The notes: generated by a model from the sequence alone, not told the origin. DNA of 64,000 nt from Vallitalea maricola (GCF_036985595.1 NZ_BTPU01000004.1:26613-90612); one strand, 5' to 3'; shown: positions 27,904 through 37,261, numbered from the stretch's first letter. Numbers and translations: made by a program.

Positions 27904-27921
27904 TGATTAGCTGATTACACA

Positions 27922-27951
27922 TACTCTCAGGATTATTATATCCTGAGAGTA
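27922..27951 (+). other. Strong hairpin between the precursor and the modification genes
   Basis: TACTCTCAGGAT (27922-27933) and ATCCTGAGAGTA (27940-27951) form a perfect 12-base stem with a six-base loop, 18 bases after the precursor stop. There is no T-run, so it is more likely an mRNA stabiliser or partial attenuator that favours precursor over enzyme synthesis than a full terminator. Confidence 0.7.
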
Positions 27952-27978
27952 ATGTAAGAACGTTTTAAAAAATATGAG

Positions 27979-28809
27979 GTGATACTTATTCAAAAAGCTA
28001 TCAAACAAATAAAAGGTAAAGATGATTATGTATATATTATACTATATATTATTCCGTTTTTTTATGTTGATATATATGGTTTGCTATTCTTAATATCAGC
28101 TATCAGTATATTATTATTAATGAGATTCAATAAAAAAGTATACATGAAAAAAGGTTACATACAATGGGTGGATAGCATATATATAATATTTAGCATAATA
28201 GGATGTTATCTCATTACAATTTTACTTGACTTAGGGTATTTTAATGAAGGATTAGTCATAAATGGGATTAATCTAATACCTTCATATATACTTGCTTATT
28301 ATTTTATAATACCTATTATTTATATGATAATAAGACAACCAATATATTTAAAAAATATGTGGAAGATCAATTTTAAGATAGGTCTATTTACAATACTTAT
28401 ATGTCTACCTAATATTATAACTAGTATAGTAAGAATTATTGTTGGTGCCTATAATTATATTTCACCTGATAATCTAATTCAAAATATATTTCAATTTATT
28501 TTTATGGCAGCTTTATTGGAAGAATTGTTTTTTAGAGGATTCTTATACAATTTTTTTAGAGATATAATTGGTAAGACTAGTTCTACAATCATAACTTCAC
28601 TTATATTCACATTTTGGCATATGTCACTAGTTATTGATGCGTTTAACAATTATTCAATGGGAGCAATCTACAATCTAATTGCTATTATGGTTTTAGGAAT
28701 AACTAATTGTTTGATAATAGAAAGAACTAAAAGTATTATCCCATGTATTGTTTTTCATGCAGTCATAAATGGGACATTCCTAAATTTGATATTACTATTT
28801 GTAAATTAA
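27979..28809 (+). CDS. CPBP-family intramembrane metalloprotease
   Basis: A multi-helix membrane protein of about 276 residues with all three motifs of the CPBP (CAAX protease and bacteriocin-processing) family: EELFFR at 181-186, FTFWH with His214, and FHAVIN with His260 and Asn264. These provide the glutamates and histidines of the metal site. Members are known in bacteriocin loci as processing or immunity factors. Here it is a good candidate to remove the precursor leader, since the exporter lacks a peptidase. The start is unclear: the GTG at 27979 lies inside the best ribosome site (GAGGTG), so a downstream non-AUG codon near 27988 is possible. Confidence 0.88.
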   Translation: MILIQKAIKQIKGKDDYVYIILYIIPFFYVDIYGLLFLISAISILLLMRFNKKVYMKKGYIQWVDSIYIIFSIIGCYLITILLDLGYFNEGLVINGINLIPSYILAYYFIIPIIYMIIRQPIYLKNMWKINFKIGLFTILICLPNIITSIVRIIVGAYNYISPDNLIQNIFQFIFMAALLEELFFRGFLYNFFRDIIGKTSSTIITSLIFTFWHMSLVIDAFNNYSMGAIYNLIAIMVLGITNCLIIERTKSIIPCIVFHAVINGTFLNLILLFVN

Positions 28810-28833
28810 TGGATTCATGGATAGGAGGATATT

Positions 28834-29136
28834 ATGAATAAGAATTTGGTACCAGAAGTGAAAACAATCAATTGGAAGGGAGAGGGGGATTATGCAGTAG
28901 TCAATAACAATTTTGAAAAATTACTTCTAAATAAATCCGTAAAACTTGTGCTTGAATTAATCAATGGTATAAATACTATTGATGATATCAATAACATTTT
29001 GATAAATGAATATAAAGATACTGACGAACCTCATTATATTGAAGAAATAGTTGAGGAATCAATACAATTATTGATTGACAATAACATTATTAATATGAAA
29101 GAGGATGAAATAGATGGGTGGTTACAATACGAATAA
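28834..29136 (+). CDS. PqqD-like RiPP recognition element protein
   Basis: A 100-residue stand-alone protein with the PqqD-fold pattern: beta strands (KTINWKGEGDYAVVNN), then helices with LLLNKSVKLVLELINGINTIDDINNILI and a C-terminal winged-helix part (EIVEESIQLLIDNNII). Such domains bind the leader peptide and deliver it to radical SAM and other modifying enzymes. AGGAGG precedes the ATG. It overlaps the next gene (cobalamin-type radical SAM) by 23 bases, which suggests that this enzyme is its direct partner. Confidence 0.85.
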   Translation: MNKNLVPEVKTINWKGEGDYAVVNNNFEKLLLNKSVKLVLELINGINTIDDINNILINEYKDTDEPHYIEEIVEESIQLLIDNNIINMKEDEIDGWLQYE

Positions 29137-30472
29137 CATTCTACTGATTAATCTACCGATTCAAACTTATCTACAAAAAGATTTTTCTAGTGATACACAA
29201 TATAATCCATCTTTAGGTCTGATTTCACTTGGAACATGGCTGGAACTTAATGGTTACTTAGCAACTGTAATTGATTTATGCTATCATAGAATGCCTTTCA
29301 AAGAGGTAATTCACAATATTGAACAGCTGCAGCCAATTTTAATTGGTATTTCGGTGTACACAGAAAATATTGATTTAGCAAAACTATTTGCTGAAAAAAT
29401 AAAGTCGGTCTATCCCCATGTACCAATTGTATTAGGTGGACCTCATCCCACACTTGTACCAGAAGATGGCATAGAATCTCAATATGTTGATTATATTATT
29501 AGAAAAGAAGGGGAATCAACCATGCTTGAATTGGTTGAAGCCATAGAGACCAACGAGCGTCTCATAAAGCTGGAGGATATAGACGGATTAGTGTTTAAAA
29601 GAGATGGAAGGATTATTAAGAATAAGCTTAGAAAACAATGTACAGATCTGGATATAGCCCCACTAGTAAAAAGAGATTTGGTAGATATATCAAAGTATAA
29701 AGAAATAATAAACATATTTACAAGCAGAGGATGTCCTGGCAGATGCATTTATTGTTCAGCAACAACATTATCTGGAGCTACATATAGAGTAAGAAACATA
29801 GAAAATGTATTCATGGAAATAGTTATGATGCGAGCATTATTGAATACAAAAGTAATGAAAATATATATTGTTGATGATACATTCACCGCTATTCCTGATA
29901 GAGTTAAAAAATTCACTGAACTAATGAGTGAATATGACCCTGACATCTATTGGCATTGTGAATCAAGAATAGACGTGATGTCAGAAGAATTACTCAATCT
30001 CATGTCAGAAAATAAGTGTATAGCTATACAATATGGGATTGAGAGTGCCAGTCAAGAAGTTTTGAATAGCATTAGGAAAGGAATAAATCTTACCAAAGCA
30101 AGAAAAATAATTGATTATACTTACAAGAAAAAGATATTCCTTTGTCTATCTTTCATGGTAGGTCATTTCTGCGATACCAAAGACACCATGGAAGAAACAT
30201 ATTTATTTATAAAAGAGATGTATGAAAAATATAGAGCCGAAATTGCACTGTCATTTAATACTCCTTTTCCTGGAACATGGCAGCATACTCATAAAGACGA
30301 ACTTGGATTAGAAATAACTGCTAGCAGATACAAACAATATTCTTTATTGGATCCTATCGTTAAAACTGATAACTTTACTGTTAACGACCAAAGGGAAATA
30401 TTCTATAAATCATCAAAATATCTAGCTAGAGCTGTAAAAATAGAAAGTTTGAAAAGAGAGTGGGTAAAATGA
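29114..30472 (+). CDS. Cobalamin-binding-type radical SAM enzyme
   Basis: A 452-residue class B-type enzyme. The N-terminal about 150 residues have the Rossmann-like cobalamin-binding fold (ILIGISVYTENIDLAKLFAEKIKS, IVLGGPHPTLVPED), although the DxHxxG motif is not present, as in many of this class. The radical SAM domain binds its 4Fe-4S cluster through Cys207, Cys211 and Cys214 in GCPGRCIYC. Such enzymes methylate unactivated carbon or do other difficult chemistry on peptides. The substrate is presumably the precursor at 27637. The start ATG lies within the end of the PqqD-like gene, and the stop overlaps the next start (ATGA). Confidence 0.9.
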   Translation: MGGYNTNNILLINLPIQTYLQKDFSSDTQYNPSLGLISLGTWLELNGYLATVIDLCYHRMPFKEVIHNIEQLQPILIGISVYTENIDLAKLFAEKIKSVYPHVPIVLGGPHPTLVPEDGIESQYVDYIIRKEGESTMLELVEAIETNERLIKLEDIDGLVFKRDGRIIKNKLRKQCTDLDIAPLVKRDLVDISKYKEIINIFTSRGCPGRCIYCSATTLSGATYRVRNIENVFMEIVMMRALLNTKVMKIYIVDDTFTAIPDRVKKFTELMSEYDPDIYWHCESRIDVMSEELLNLMSENKCIAIQYGIESASQEVLNSIRKGINLTKARKIIDYTYKKKIFLCLSFMVGHFCDTKDTMEETYLFIKEMYEKYRAEIALSFNTPFPGTWQHTHKDELGLEITASRYKQYSLLDPIVKTDNFTVNDQREIFYKSSKYLARAVKIESLKREWVK

Positions 30473-30684
30473 TAAATAAAATAATTCTAAGAACTACATC
30501 CAACTTGAGTTTTTGTGGAGAAATAGTTACTAATAACCTGTTAAATGAAAAGGGAGCATTATTGAAGACCAGCCCAAAATCAGATATCAAGATATGGTGT
30601 CCCATTGATGAAATAAAGACTATCATATATCCAGATGGAAAAAAAGTTGAAGGGGAGGATATAAAAAATGAACTTAGATTATGA
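30469..30684 (+). CDS. Unknown 71-residue protein between radical SAM genes
   Basis: Begins at the ATG overlapping the preceding stop (ATGA) with a GAGAGTGGG site. A GTG at 30460 is in frame but less well placed. It overlaps the SPASM gene by 17 bases, so it is tightly embedded and almost certainly translated. The sequence looks all-beta with alternating hydrophobic residues (KIILRTTSN, GALLKTSP, IKIWCPIDEIKTIIYPDGKKVEGE) and two Cys. I do not recognise a family. A small leader-binding or scaffold subunit for the flanking enzymes is a reasonable guess only. Confidence 0.7.
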   Translation: MINKIILRTTSNLSFCGEIVTNNLLNEKGALLKTSPKSDIKIWCPIDEIKTIIYPDGKKVEGEDIKNELRL

Positions 30685-32095
30685 TAAAGTCTATACATTG
30701 GATAATGAGTTTGAAATAATAGAAAAAGATAATAAATATTTGTTTATTGATTATAATAATGTCAATTGGCTTAGAACTAATTCCACTGGAAAAGAAATAT
30801 TGAATAGATGTGATGGAAAAGAAACCTTGCAAAACGTTATACAGCAAATATCAGAATTATATTCCTTTGGAACTGATTTTCTAAAAGAACAATTCAGCGA
30901 TTTCTTGAAAGAAGCTATCAATAAAGAATTGTTATTGGAATCAGGTCATTCCAAGACTATTTTGGAACCAGCTTCGGCAGAGTATCCTAATGATGTATGG
31001 ATACATGTTACAGAAAAATGTAATCTAAGATGTCCATTTTGTTATTCCAATTCAACATGTGCAGATGTGGAGCAAGAAGAGGTTAATATTGATGCTGTAA
31101 TAGATTTTCTAGAAAAAATACCGAAAGATTATCGTAGTACAGTTTTAATCAGTGGAGGAGAACCATTTTTATTTGGGGGTTTACCAACATTGACAAAAAG
31201 ATTGAATGAACTAGAATACAAGAATATTGTAATAATAACTAATGGTACTGTTGGTAATGAAATATATAAGGAAGTCTTACCTAATATCCATTCATTACAA
31301 GTATCTGTTGATGGTACCCAAGGAGAATATCATGAAAAAACAAGAGGTAAAGGTTCGTTTGATAAGATGGTAAAAAGCCTTAAATTAGCTAGAGAATTTA
31401 ACATTAAAAGATTGATTATTTCATTCACACCTACTAAATATAATATAAGTAATCTGCCGGAAATACCAAAGTTTGCATATGAACATGATATAGATAGTAT
31501 TCATCTGACTAGATTAATGCCTGTCGGCAGAGGAGTAGACAACAAACCAGTCATTGAATCAGATCCTGATGAATATGAAACAAATGTAAGAGAATTTATG
31601 AAAAACATGGAAAGAATCAATAGACGTATCCATTATATTAGGGAGACAGAAGAGTTTTTCCTAGAAGAGGATAAGAAGAGAAAATATGTTGAACTATCCA
31701 TGGCAGCGGATCAATCAAAGAAAGTTATTAATAGGCATAAAGTTACTAATTGCAGTCTAGGATGCGGGACTATAAGTATCAGTAGTGACAATAACGTGTA
31801 TCCATGTCCTTCTCTTCAACATGAAGAATATAGATTAGGAAATATATTAGATGATGATATGGAAGATATTATGCAAAAGGGTAAAGAAGTAGCATATAAA
31901 TACTCTGTAGACAATATATCAACATGTAAAGATTGTAAAATGAGATATTTTTGCGGTGGAGGTTGTAGAGCTTGTGCTCTTGGTAATGAAGGTAATATTG
32001 ATGGAGAAGATCCTTTGTGTGAATATTATATGAAAGCTATGCTTGAGATAATATGGAACTATACAAGACCTATCATTGATAAAGAGGGGGCATAA
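30668..32095 (+). CDS. PqqD-radical SAM-SPASM peptide maturase
   Basis: A 475-residue fusion. The N-terminal about 90 residues form a PqqD-like recognition domain (FEIIEKDNKYLFIDYN, NSTGKEILNRCDG). The radical SAM core has Cys118, Cys122 and Cys125 (TEKCNLRCPFC), followed by the GGEPF motif at 163-167. The SPASM domain binds auxiliary clusters through Cys362, 366, 380, 420, 423, 429, 433, 436 and 451. This architecture is typical of sactipeptide, ranthipeptide, mycofactocin and related maturases that form thioether or C-C bonds or decarboxylate the C terminus. GGGGAGG precedes the ATG. It is the best candidate for chemistry on the precursor's Cys-rich centre or its terminal Thr. Confidence 0.93.
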   Translation: MNLDYDKVYTLDNEFEIIEKDNKYLFIDYNNVNWLRTNSTGKEILNRCDGKETLQNVIQQISELYSFGTDFLKEQFSDFLKEAINKELLLESGHSKTILEPASAEYPNDVWIHVTEKCNLRCPFCYSNSTCADVEQEEVNIDAVIDFLEKIPKDYRSTVLISGGEPFLFGGLPTLTKRLNELEYKNIVIITNGTVGNEIYKEVLPNIHSLQVSVDGTQGEYHEKTRGKGSFDKMVKSLKLAREFNIKRLIISFTPTKYNISNLPEIPKFAYEHDIDSIHLTRLMPVGRGVDNKPVIESDPDEYETNVREFMKNMERINRRIHYIRETEEFFLEEDKKRKYVELSMAADQSKKVINRHKVTNCSLGCGTISISSDNNVYPCPSLQHEEYRLGNILDDDMEDIMQKGKEVAYKYSVDNISTCKDCKMRYFCGGGCRACALGNEGNIDGEDPLCEYYMKAMLEIIWNYTRPIIDKEGA

Positions 32096-32096
32096 C

Positions 32097-33437
32097 ATGA
32101 ACAATCTAAATCTAAGGAATGTCATATCTCATGATATGGATTTCAAGTACCCTGTATGGCACCCCTATTCATCAGTCAATAAAGATTATTTCAGTATGCG
32201 TAATTTTGTTCGTGGTGAAGGTATCTATCTATTTGATGTAAACAATAAAAAATATATTGATGCATCAAGTGGTTTGTGGAATATCGCCTTAGGTTATGGA
32301 AATGAGAGAATAATATCAGCAATAAATAAACAGTTATATGCCTTACCATTTACTTCACTCTTCTATTATACTAATCCAATAATCATTGCTTGTGCTAATA
32401 AGATACTATCCCTTAGCAAATGTGATATGAAAAAAGTATTTTTCACATGTTCAGGTTCTGAAAGTATAGAACTGGCTATTAAAACTATGAGGGAATATTG
32501 GACTATCAGAAAACGTAATGACAAAAAGGCAATAATCAGTTTCAATAATTCATATCATGGTACACATTATGGAAGTATGGGAGTAAGTGGTTTAAGCAGG
32601 AAACATATAGCTGGATATGGTCCATTAGTAGATGATATTGTATTCTTTGACCCTGAGATAGAACAAAAAGATATATCTGATACTGAAAGAGATAATCAGG
32701 AATTACAGGATATAGAAGAATATATTATTAAAAATCATGATAGAATAGCTGGTATTTTGATTGAGCCTATTTTAGCTTCTAATGGCGTATCTATTATTAC
32801 TGATAAATATATTGAAATGGTACAGAGATTGTGTACAGAATATAATATCTTGATAACAGTAGATGAAGTAACAGTAGGGTTCTATAGAACTGGAGAAGCA
32901 TTATATAGTAATCGCCTTAATATTGAACCAGATATAATTTGTATGGCTAAGGGAATCAACAATGGGTATCTTCCTTTGGGTGCAGTTATGTTTAATGAAA
33001 AGATATATTCCGTATATAATCAATCTGATAGATTATTATATCATGGAACTACTCAAGGAGGTAACCTAGCATCATGTGCGGCGTGTATAGCTGCCATAGA
33101 AGAGTATTCAAGACTTAATATTGGAGAGAATGTCAAACATATTAATTCGTATCTAATGGATAAGCTAAGTAAAAATATTATAAATCATAAAAATGTCAAT
33201 GATATATGGGGCAAAGGATGTCTTCTACAAATAGAACTTATAAGAGGAAAGAAGAATAATAGTCATCTTTCTATACAACAGATAGGGATATTGAAGTATG
33301 AATTATTGAAGAAAGGTCTAATTGTATCTCATGCTGAGTCAGGATTGACATTATTACCTATGTTGATTATGAATGAAGAACAAGTAGATGAATTAGTAGG
33401 TATTCTTGAGCAGGTATTTTCTAGTTTAGTATTTTGA
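32097..33437 (+). CDS. Class III (PLP-dependent) aminotransferase of the RiPP cluster
   Basis: A 446-residue fold-type I enzyme of the omega-transaminase/BioA group: GSESIELAIKT for the phosphate, NSYHGTHYGSMG, the pyridine-binding Asp256 in ITVDEVTVGFYRTG, and the Schiff-base Lys285 in MAKGINNGYLPLG. I chose the ATG at 32097 behind GAGGGGG, one base after the SPASM stop. The in-frame codon at 32076 lies before that site. Class III transaminases are rare in RiPP loci. In daptides one aminates a C-terminal ketone made from Thr. The precursor here also ends in Thr, so a similar role is inferred. Supplying a small amine building block is the alternative. Confidence 0.92.
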   Translation: MNNLNLRNVISHDMDFKYPVWHPYSSVNKDYFSMRNFVRGEGIYLFDVNNKKYIDASSGLWNIALGYGNERIISAINKQLYALPFTSLFYYTNPIIIACANKILSLSKCDMKKVFFTCSGSESIELAIKTMREYWTIRKRNDKKAIISFNNSYHGTHYGSMGVSGLSRKHIAGYGPLVDDIVFFDPEIEQKDISDTERDNQELQDIEEYIIKNHDRIAGILIEPILASNGVSIITDKYIEMVQRLCTEYNILITVDEVTVGFYRTGEALYSNRLNIEPDIICMAKGINNGYLPLGAVMFNEKIYSVYNQSDRLLYHGTTQGGNLASCAACIAAIEEYSRLNIGENVKHINSYLMDKLSKNIINHKNVNDIWGKGCLLQIELIRGKKNNSHLSIQQIGILKYELLKKGLIVSHAESGLTLLPMLIMNEEQVDELVGILEQVFSSLVF

Positions 33438-33453
33438 TTGGGGTTTTGCAGAG

Positions 33454-35814
33454 ATGTTGGATGCAGTATTAATCTATATGAATGTAGTCAATGGATATAT
33501 TACAGGAGCAGAATATCAGCTTGATTCTGCATATGTTTCTTCTTATTTAAGGAAGAATGATGTTGAAGTTATTCAATATATAAATAAAGATATTAATAAT
33601 TACCATGAGTTGATTAATGACTTGTTCAATTATAAAACAGATACATACATTTTCTATATTAATGAATACAATTATTATATTTCAAAGGTCATCATCAATG
33701 GATTGAAAGCCTGTAGAAAAGATAATAAAATAATTGCTTTTGGACCAGTAAGTAATTTTATAGGTTACAACCTTCTTGATGAAGTCATGGTTGATATATG
33801 CGTCTTACAAGAAGAACCAATGACCATTTATAATCTTATCGACAGTTGTAGTTTGGATCATATAGATAACATTATTTACAGAAAAGGAACTGAAATTGTT
33901 GAAAAGGGTATTAGATATTATGATTATACCCTAGATGATATTGGATTCCCTTATAGCAGTGGTTCTGTTCCAATAGAAGAATTGGAGAACGTAGGATTGA
34001 TTACATCAAAAGGATGTTACGGTAATTGTGCTTTTTGTTCTTATACAAAGAATAGATATTTAACCCATAGCATTGAAGGCATCATTGATGAATTAAAATA
34101 TATTAAAAAATACTTTTCCTATAGCAGTCTTAAAGTCAATTTTTATGATGATTGTTTTTCCATAAATAACAATAGAACCAAAGAATTATGCAAAGAGATA
34201 ATTAATAACAAAATAAAATATACATATTGGTGTTGTACAAGAGCAGATTTATTATCTGAAGAATTAATTGATCTAATGAGTGAAGCAAACTTTAGAAATA
34301 TTGTGATTGGTCTTGAAACAGCATCAAACAAAGTTATGTCTAAGCTTGGTAAGGTAGTAGGTAGAGAGAATTCATCCCAATTCATTGAAAAGGTAAGAAA
34401 ATCTTATAAAAAGTGTGAGGAGGTAGGAATTAATCCATATATAAGTATTAACTTTGGATTGCCTTTTGAAAAGTTAGAAGATGCATTTAGGACTATAGAT
34501 TATGTGAAAGATAAAAAGATGGACAATATAAGCGTATGTTTCATGACAAGTTTTCCCGACAGCAGGATCTTTGAAAATAGTAGATTATATGATACCCACA
34601 AGGATATGTCACCCACAGTATTACCTTATAGAACTTATTATCATAATTATGATATGGGTAAAATTTATAATCTGCTGAAACAGAAGAATATACTTAATGA
34701 TATTTATATTGAGCAGTCAACTAGAAAAAGCAAAATAGTCAAAGATATCCTATATTATTATTCAGGAATACCTTTTACTAACAGATATAGCAAGTTTAAC
34801 AATGTATTTGTAAAAGATGATGCCAATGACTATTTGGATTTTATTGATAATAATATTAATATGCATGGAAGGATTATTCGCAATAATAATAAGCTTTCAT
34901 TAAGTAAGGATTATCTTTTCTGTGATGATAGAAAAAATATCAAATACTGTATCAAGGAGTATGACCATACTCTAGAAACAGCTTATAAATCAGATAAGTA
35001 TGTACCATCAATAATCAGTACTAGAACCAAAGACAATATTACTAATATACAAATAGATAACTTATATGATAGTAAAAAGTTTAGTATTACAACAAGAAGT
35101 TTAAATAGTCTACAAGAGTTGATAGAACTAGAAAACAAAGCTGCAGAAGTTATGAGTAAAGGTTATTTCACAATTAATGATATTAAGAACGGAATTATTA
35201 ATAATGCATGTATGTTCAGTGGAATTTGTACCTTAAGTCAATTTAATAGAGTAACTTTATCAGATGAAAAGGTTAATCTTTGTATTAATCATGGACAAGT
35301 TGGTTTAATTACTGATACCACCAATCAATTGGTAGATAACTTATCAAAACAAATGGAACAAAACAGTAGTGCTGAGTGTAGTAACTGTAAATTTTATAGT
35401 AAATGTTCTAAATGTACATTTTTACCACATTTCCTGAACCGTAAAATGTTTTGTGAACATGTTAGATGTAATCCAGGGCTTTGGCACTATCTTAGAATGA
35501 AAAACATATTGTATCACTATTACACCTTTAATCTATTTAATATTGAAGGTGAGGATAAGATAAGATTCACTATATGCAAAGATTGTAATCCAGGAGGTTC
35601 ATATTCTTTCAAGGATGAGGTAGTGATGTTTGAATATGATTATATATCCATTATCTACAACTTAGAGAGTAATACCATGATATATTGTACAAAAGATGAA
35701 CAAGATACAGCTAAATATTTAATGGGATTTAAGGAAGATATTTTGTTTAATGATGAACGTTATATAGATATAATACTGAAATTAGAAAAAAATAATATGC
35801 TGGTTAAGAGGTGA
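33454..35814 (+). CDS. Large cobalamin-type radical SAM enzyme with a C-terminal SPASM-like domain
   Basis: A 786-residue protein, much longer than usual for the class. Residues 1-150 resemble a degenerate cobalamin-binding domain (AVLIYMNVVNGYITGAE, IIAFGPVSNFIG). The radical SAM core has Cys188, Cys192 and Cys195 (GCYGNCAFC) and GLETASNKVM. After about residue 580 comes a SPASM-like Cys pattern: C586, C592, C610, then CxxCxxxxxCxxC at 642-654 and C667. A short winged-helix-like tail ends the protein. The combination of a cobalamin-type N terminus with SPASM auxiliary clusters is unusual. GGGG lies upstream of the ATG at 33454. Its reaction cannot be inferred from sequence. Confidence 0.85.
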   Translation: MLDAVLIYMNVVNGYITGAEYQLDSAYVSSYLRKNDVEVIQYINKDINNYHELINDLFNYKTDTYIFYINEYNYYISKVIINGLKACRKDNKIIAFGPVSNFIGYNLLDEVMVDICVLQEEPMTIYNLIDSCSLDHIDNIIYRKGTEIVEKGIRYYDYTLDDIGFPYSSGSVPIEELENVGLITSKGCYGNCAFCSYTKNRYLTHSIEGIIDELKYIKKYFSYSSLKVNFYDDCFSINNNRTKELCKEIINNKIKYTYWCCTRADLLSEELIDLMSEANFRNIVIGLETASNKVMSKLGKVVGRENSSQFIEKVRKSYKKCEEVGINPYISINFGLPFEKLEDAFRTIDYVKDKKMDNISVCFMTSFPDSRIFENSRLYDTHKDMSPTVLPYRTYYHNYDMGKIYNLLKQKNILNDIYIEQSTRKSKIVKDILYYYSGIPFTNRYSKFNNVFVKDDANDYLDFIDNNINMHGRIIRNNNKLSLSKDYLFCDDRKNIKYCIKEYDHTLETAYKSDKYVPSIISTRTKDNITNIQIDNLYDSKKFSITTRSLNSLQELIELENKAAEVMSKGYFTINDIKNGIINNACMFSGICTLSQFNRVTLSDEKVNLCINHGQVGLITDTTNQLVDNLSKQMEQNSSAECSNCKFYSKCSKCTFLPHFLNRKMFCEHVRCNPGLWHYLRMKNILYHYYTFNLFNIEGEDKIRFTICKDCNPGGSYSFKDEVVMFEYDYISIIYNLESNTMIYCTKDEQDTAKYLMGFKEDILFNDERYIDIILKLEKNNMLVKR

Positions 35815-35820
35815 ATATAA

Positions 35821-36600
35821 TTGGAATACTTTGGATTCTGTAAAGAAATAAAAGAGATGGGTTTACCCGATGTATATGAAGAGGAAATATATTCTGGACA
35901 TTTTGCCAAGTTCTATGATACTAATGTAAATGATATATTTGATGTACCGTTATATGAGAAGCTGGCAAGGGAATATGGTAATCATATTATGGAGTTTGCA
36001 TGTGGCAGTGGTAGAATTCTAGTGGAACTATTGAAAAGAGGATATGATGCTGCTGGCTTGGATATATCACAAGATATGCTGGAGATATTAGAAGAGAAAT
36101 GTTCTAAGTTGAATGTAAAGCCTACTCTTGTATGTGATGACATGCTTAGACATGTTTCATCATCCAAATATGATATTATTATTCTAGCGAGGATTACTAT
36201 ATGTTTATTGGAAGATGATGAGACAAGAATAAAATTATTCAATAATGTCTACAACAACCTGAGAGATGGAGGAGTATTCGTATTCAATTACTTGGATTGT
36301 CCAAAAGAAATTGAATTAGGAGAAAAAAGACCAACATTCTTATTTAACAAAGATAAAAAAGGTTATGCAATAATCAGTGAAAAAATATTCGAGGATAGAT
36401 CAATAGTTAATATTTACAGTGAAACCAATATAGATGATAAAACTAAGAGATACATTACTTCAACATCCAAATATCTATTAAATAATGAAATGATTAGTAA
36501 TATTATTGATCAAACAGCCTTCAAGCATGAAAGAACATATACTTTGAATGCTGTTAATTATGAGACAGGTAAAATGAAATTTGTTGTCTTAAAAAAGTAA
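35821..36600 (+). CDS. SAM-dependent class I methyltransferase of the RiPP cluster
   Basis: A 259-residue Rossmann-type methyltransferase. Motif I is EFACGSGR at residues 58-65, the ribose-binding acidic residue is Asp81 in GLDISQDML, and the post-motif ARITICLLEDDETRIKLFNNVYNNLRDGG region is typical of the family. It starts at a TTG six bases after the radical SAM stop, with AGAGGTGA upstream. With the transaminase it could form an aminated and N-methylated terminus, as in daptides. O- or S-methylation is equally possible from sequence. Confidence 0.88.
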   Translation: MEYFGFCKEIKEMGLPDVYEEEIYSGHFAKFYDTNVNDIFDVPLYEKLAREYGNHIMEFACGSGRILVELLKRGYDAAGLDISQDMLEILEEKCSKLNVKPTLVCDDMLRHVSSSKYDIIILARITICLLEDDETRIKLFNNVYNNLRDGGVFVFNYLDCPKEIELGEKRPTFLFNKDKKGYAIISEKIFEDRSIVNIYSETNIDDKTKRYITSTSKYLLNNEMISNIIDQTAFKHERTYTLNAVNYETGKMKFVVLKK

Positions 36601-36613
36601 AGGAGCTATTGCT

Positions 36614-37261
36614 ATGATAAAAGTAGAACATTTATCTAAACAGTTTGTTAAGAAGAAGAGACGGATTAATGTTATTAATGATTTTAATTATGAATTCCAG
36701 TCAGGAAAACTATATTTGATTAAAGGAGAATCGGGAAAGGGTAAAACCACTTTACTGACATTGCTTGCGTTTTTACAAAAAGAAGATGGCGGTAAAATTA
36801 TTTTTAATGATATTATAGTCAGTAACCTAAAACAAGAAGAGAAATGTAATCTCCGTAGAAAAGAGATAGGTATAGTATTTCAGGATTACAATCTTTTTGA
36901 TAATCTCACAGTAATGGACAATGTAGTTATTGTAGACGTATTGAAAAACAAGGTTAATAAACAAGAAATATATAATAAAGCTAAAGGTATAATTAAATTA
37001 CTTGGATTAGAAGATAGAATCAACCATTACCCATATGAATTGTCTGGAGGAGAACAACAAAGAGTAGGTATTGCACGTGCTATACTGAAAAATCCATCTG
37101 TTTTGATATGTGATGAACCTGTATCTAATCTTGATAAAGATAATGCAGTCAACATTGTAGAATTCATTGATGGTTACTGTCATAACAAAAATAAAATTGT
37201 AATAGTGGCAAGTCATGATGATTATTTTGATGATTGTGCTGATTATGTAATCAATCTGTAG
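36614..37261 (+). CDS. MacB/LolD-type ABC ATPase
   Basis: A 215-residue stand-alone ATPase: Walker A GESGKGKTT, Q-loop IVFQDYNLFDNLTVMDNV, signature LSGGEQQRVGIARAI, Walker B LICDEPVSNLD and switch His in ASHDD. This subfamily pairs with FtsX/MacB permeases, and one is encoded 13 bases downstream. In peptide loci such pairs give self-protection or a second export step. AAAGGAG precedes the ATG. Confidence 0.92.
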   Translation: MIKVEHLSKQFVKKKRRINVINDFNYEFQSGKLYLIKGESGKGKTTLLTLLAFLQKEDGGKIIFNDIIVSNLKQEEKCNLRRKEIGIVFQDYNLFDNLTVMDNVVIVDVLKNKVNKQEIYNKAKGIIKLLGLEDRINHYPYELSGGEQQRVGIARAILKNPSVLICDEPVSNLDKDNAVNIVEFIDGYCHNKNKIVIVASHDDYFDDCADYVINL

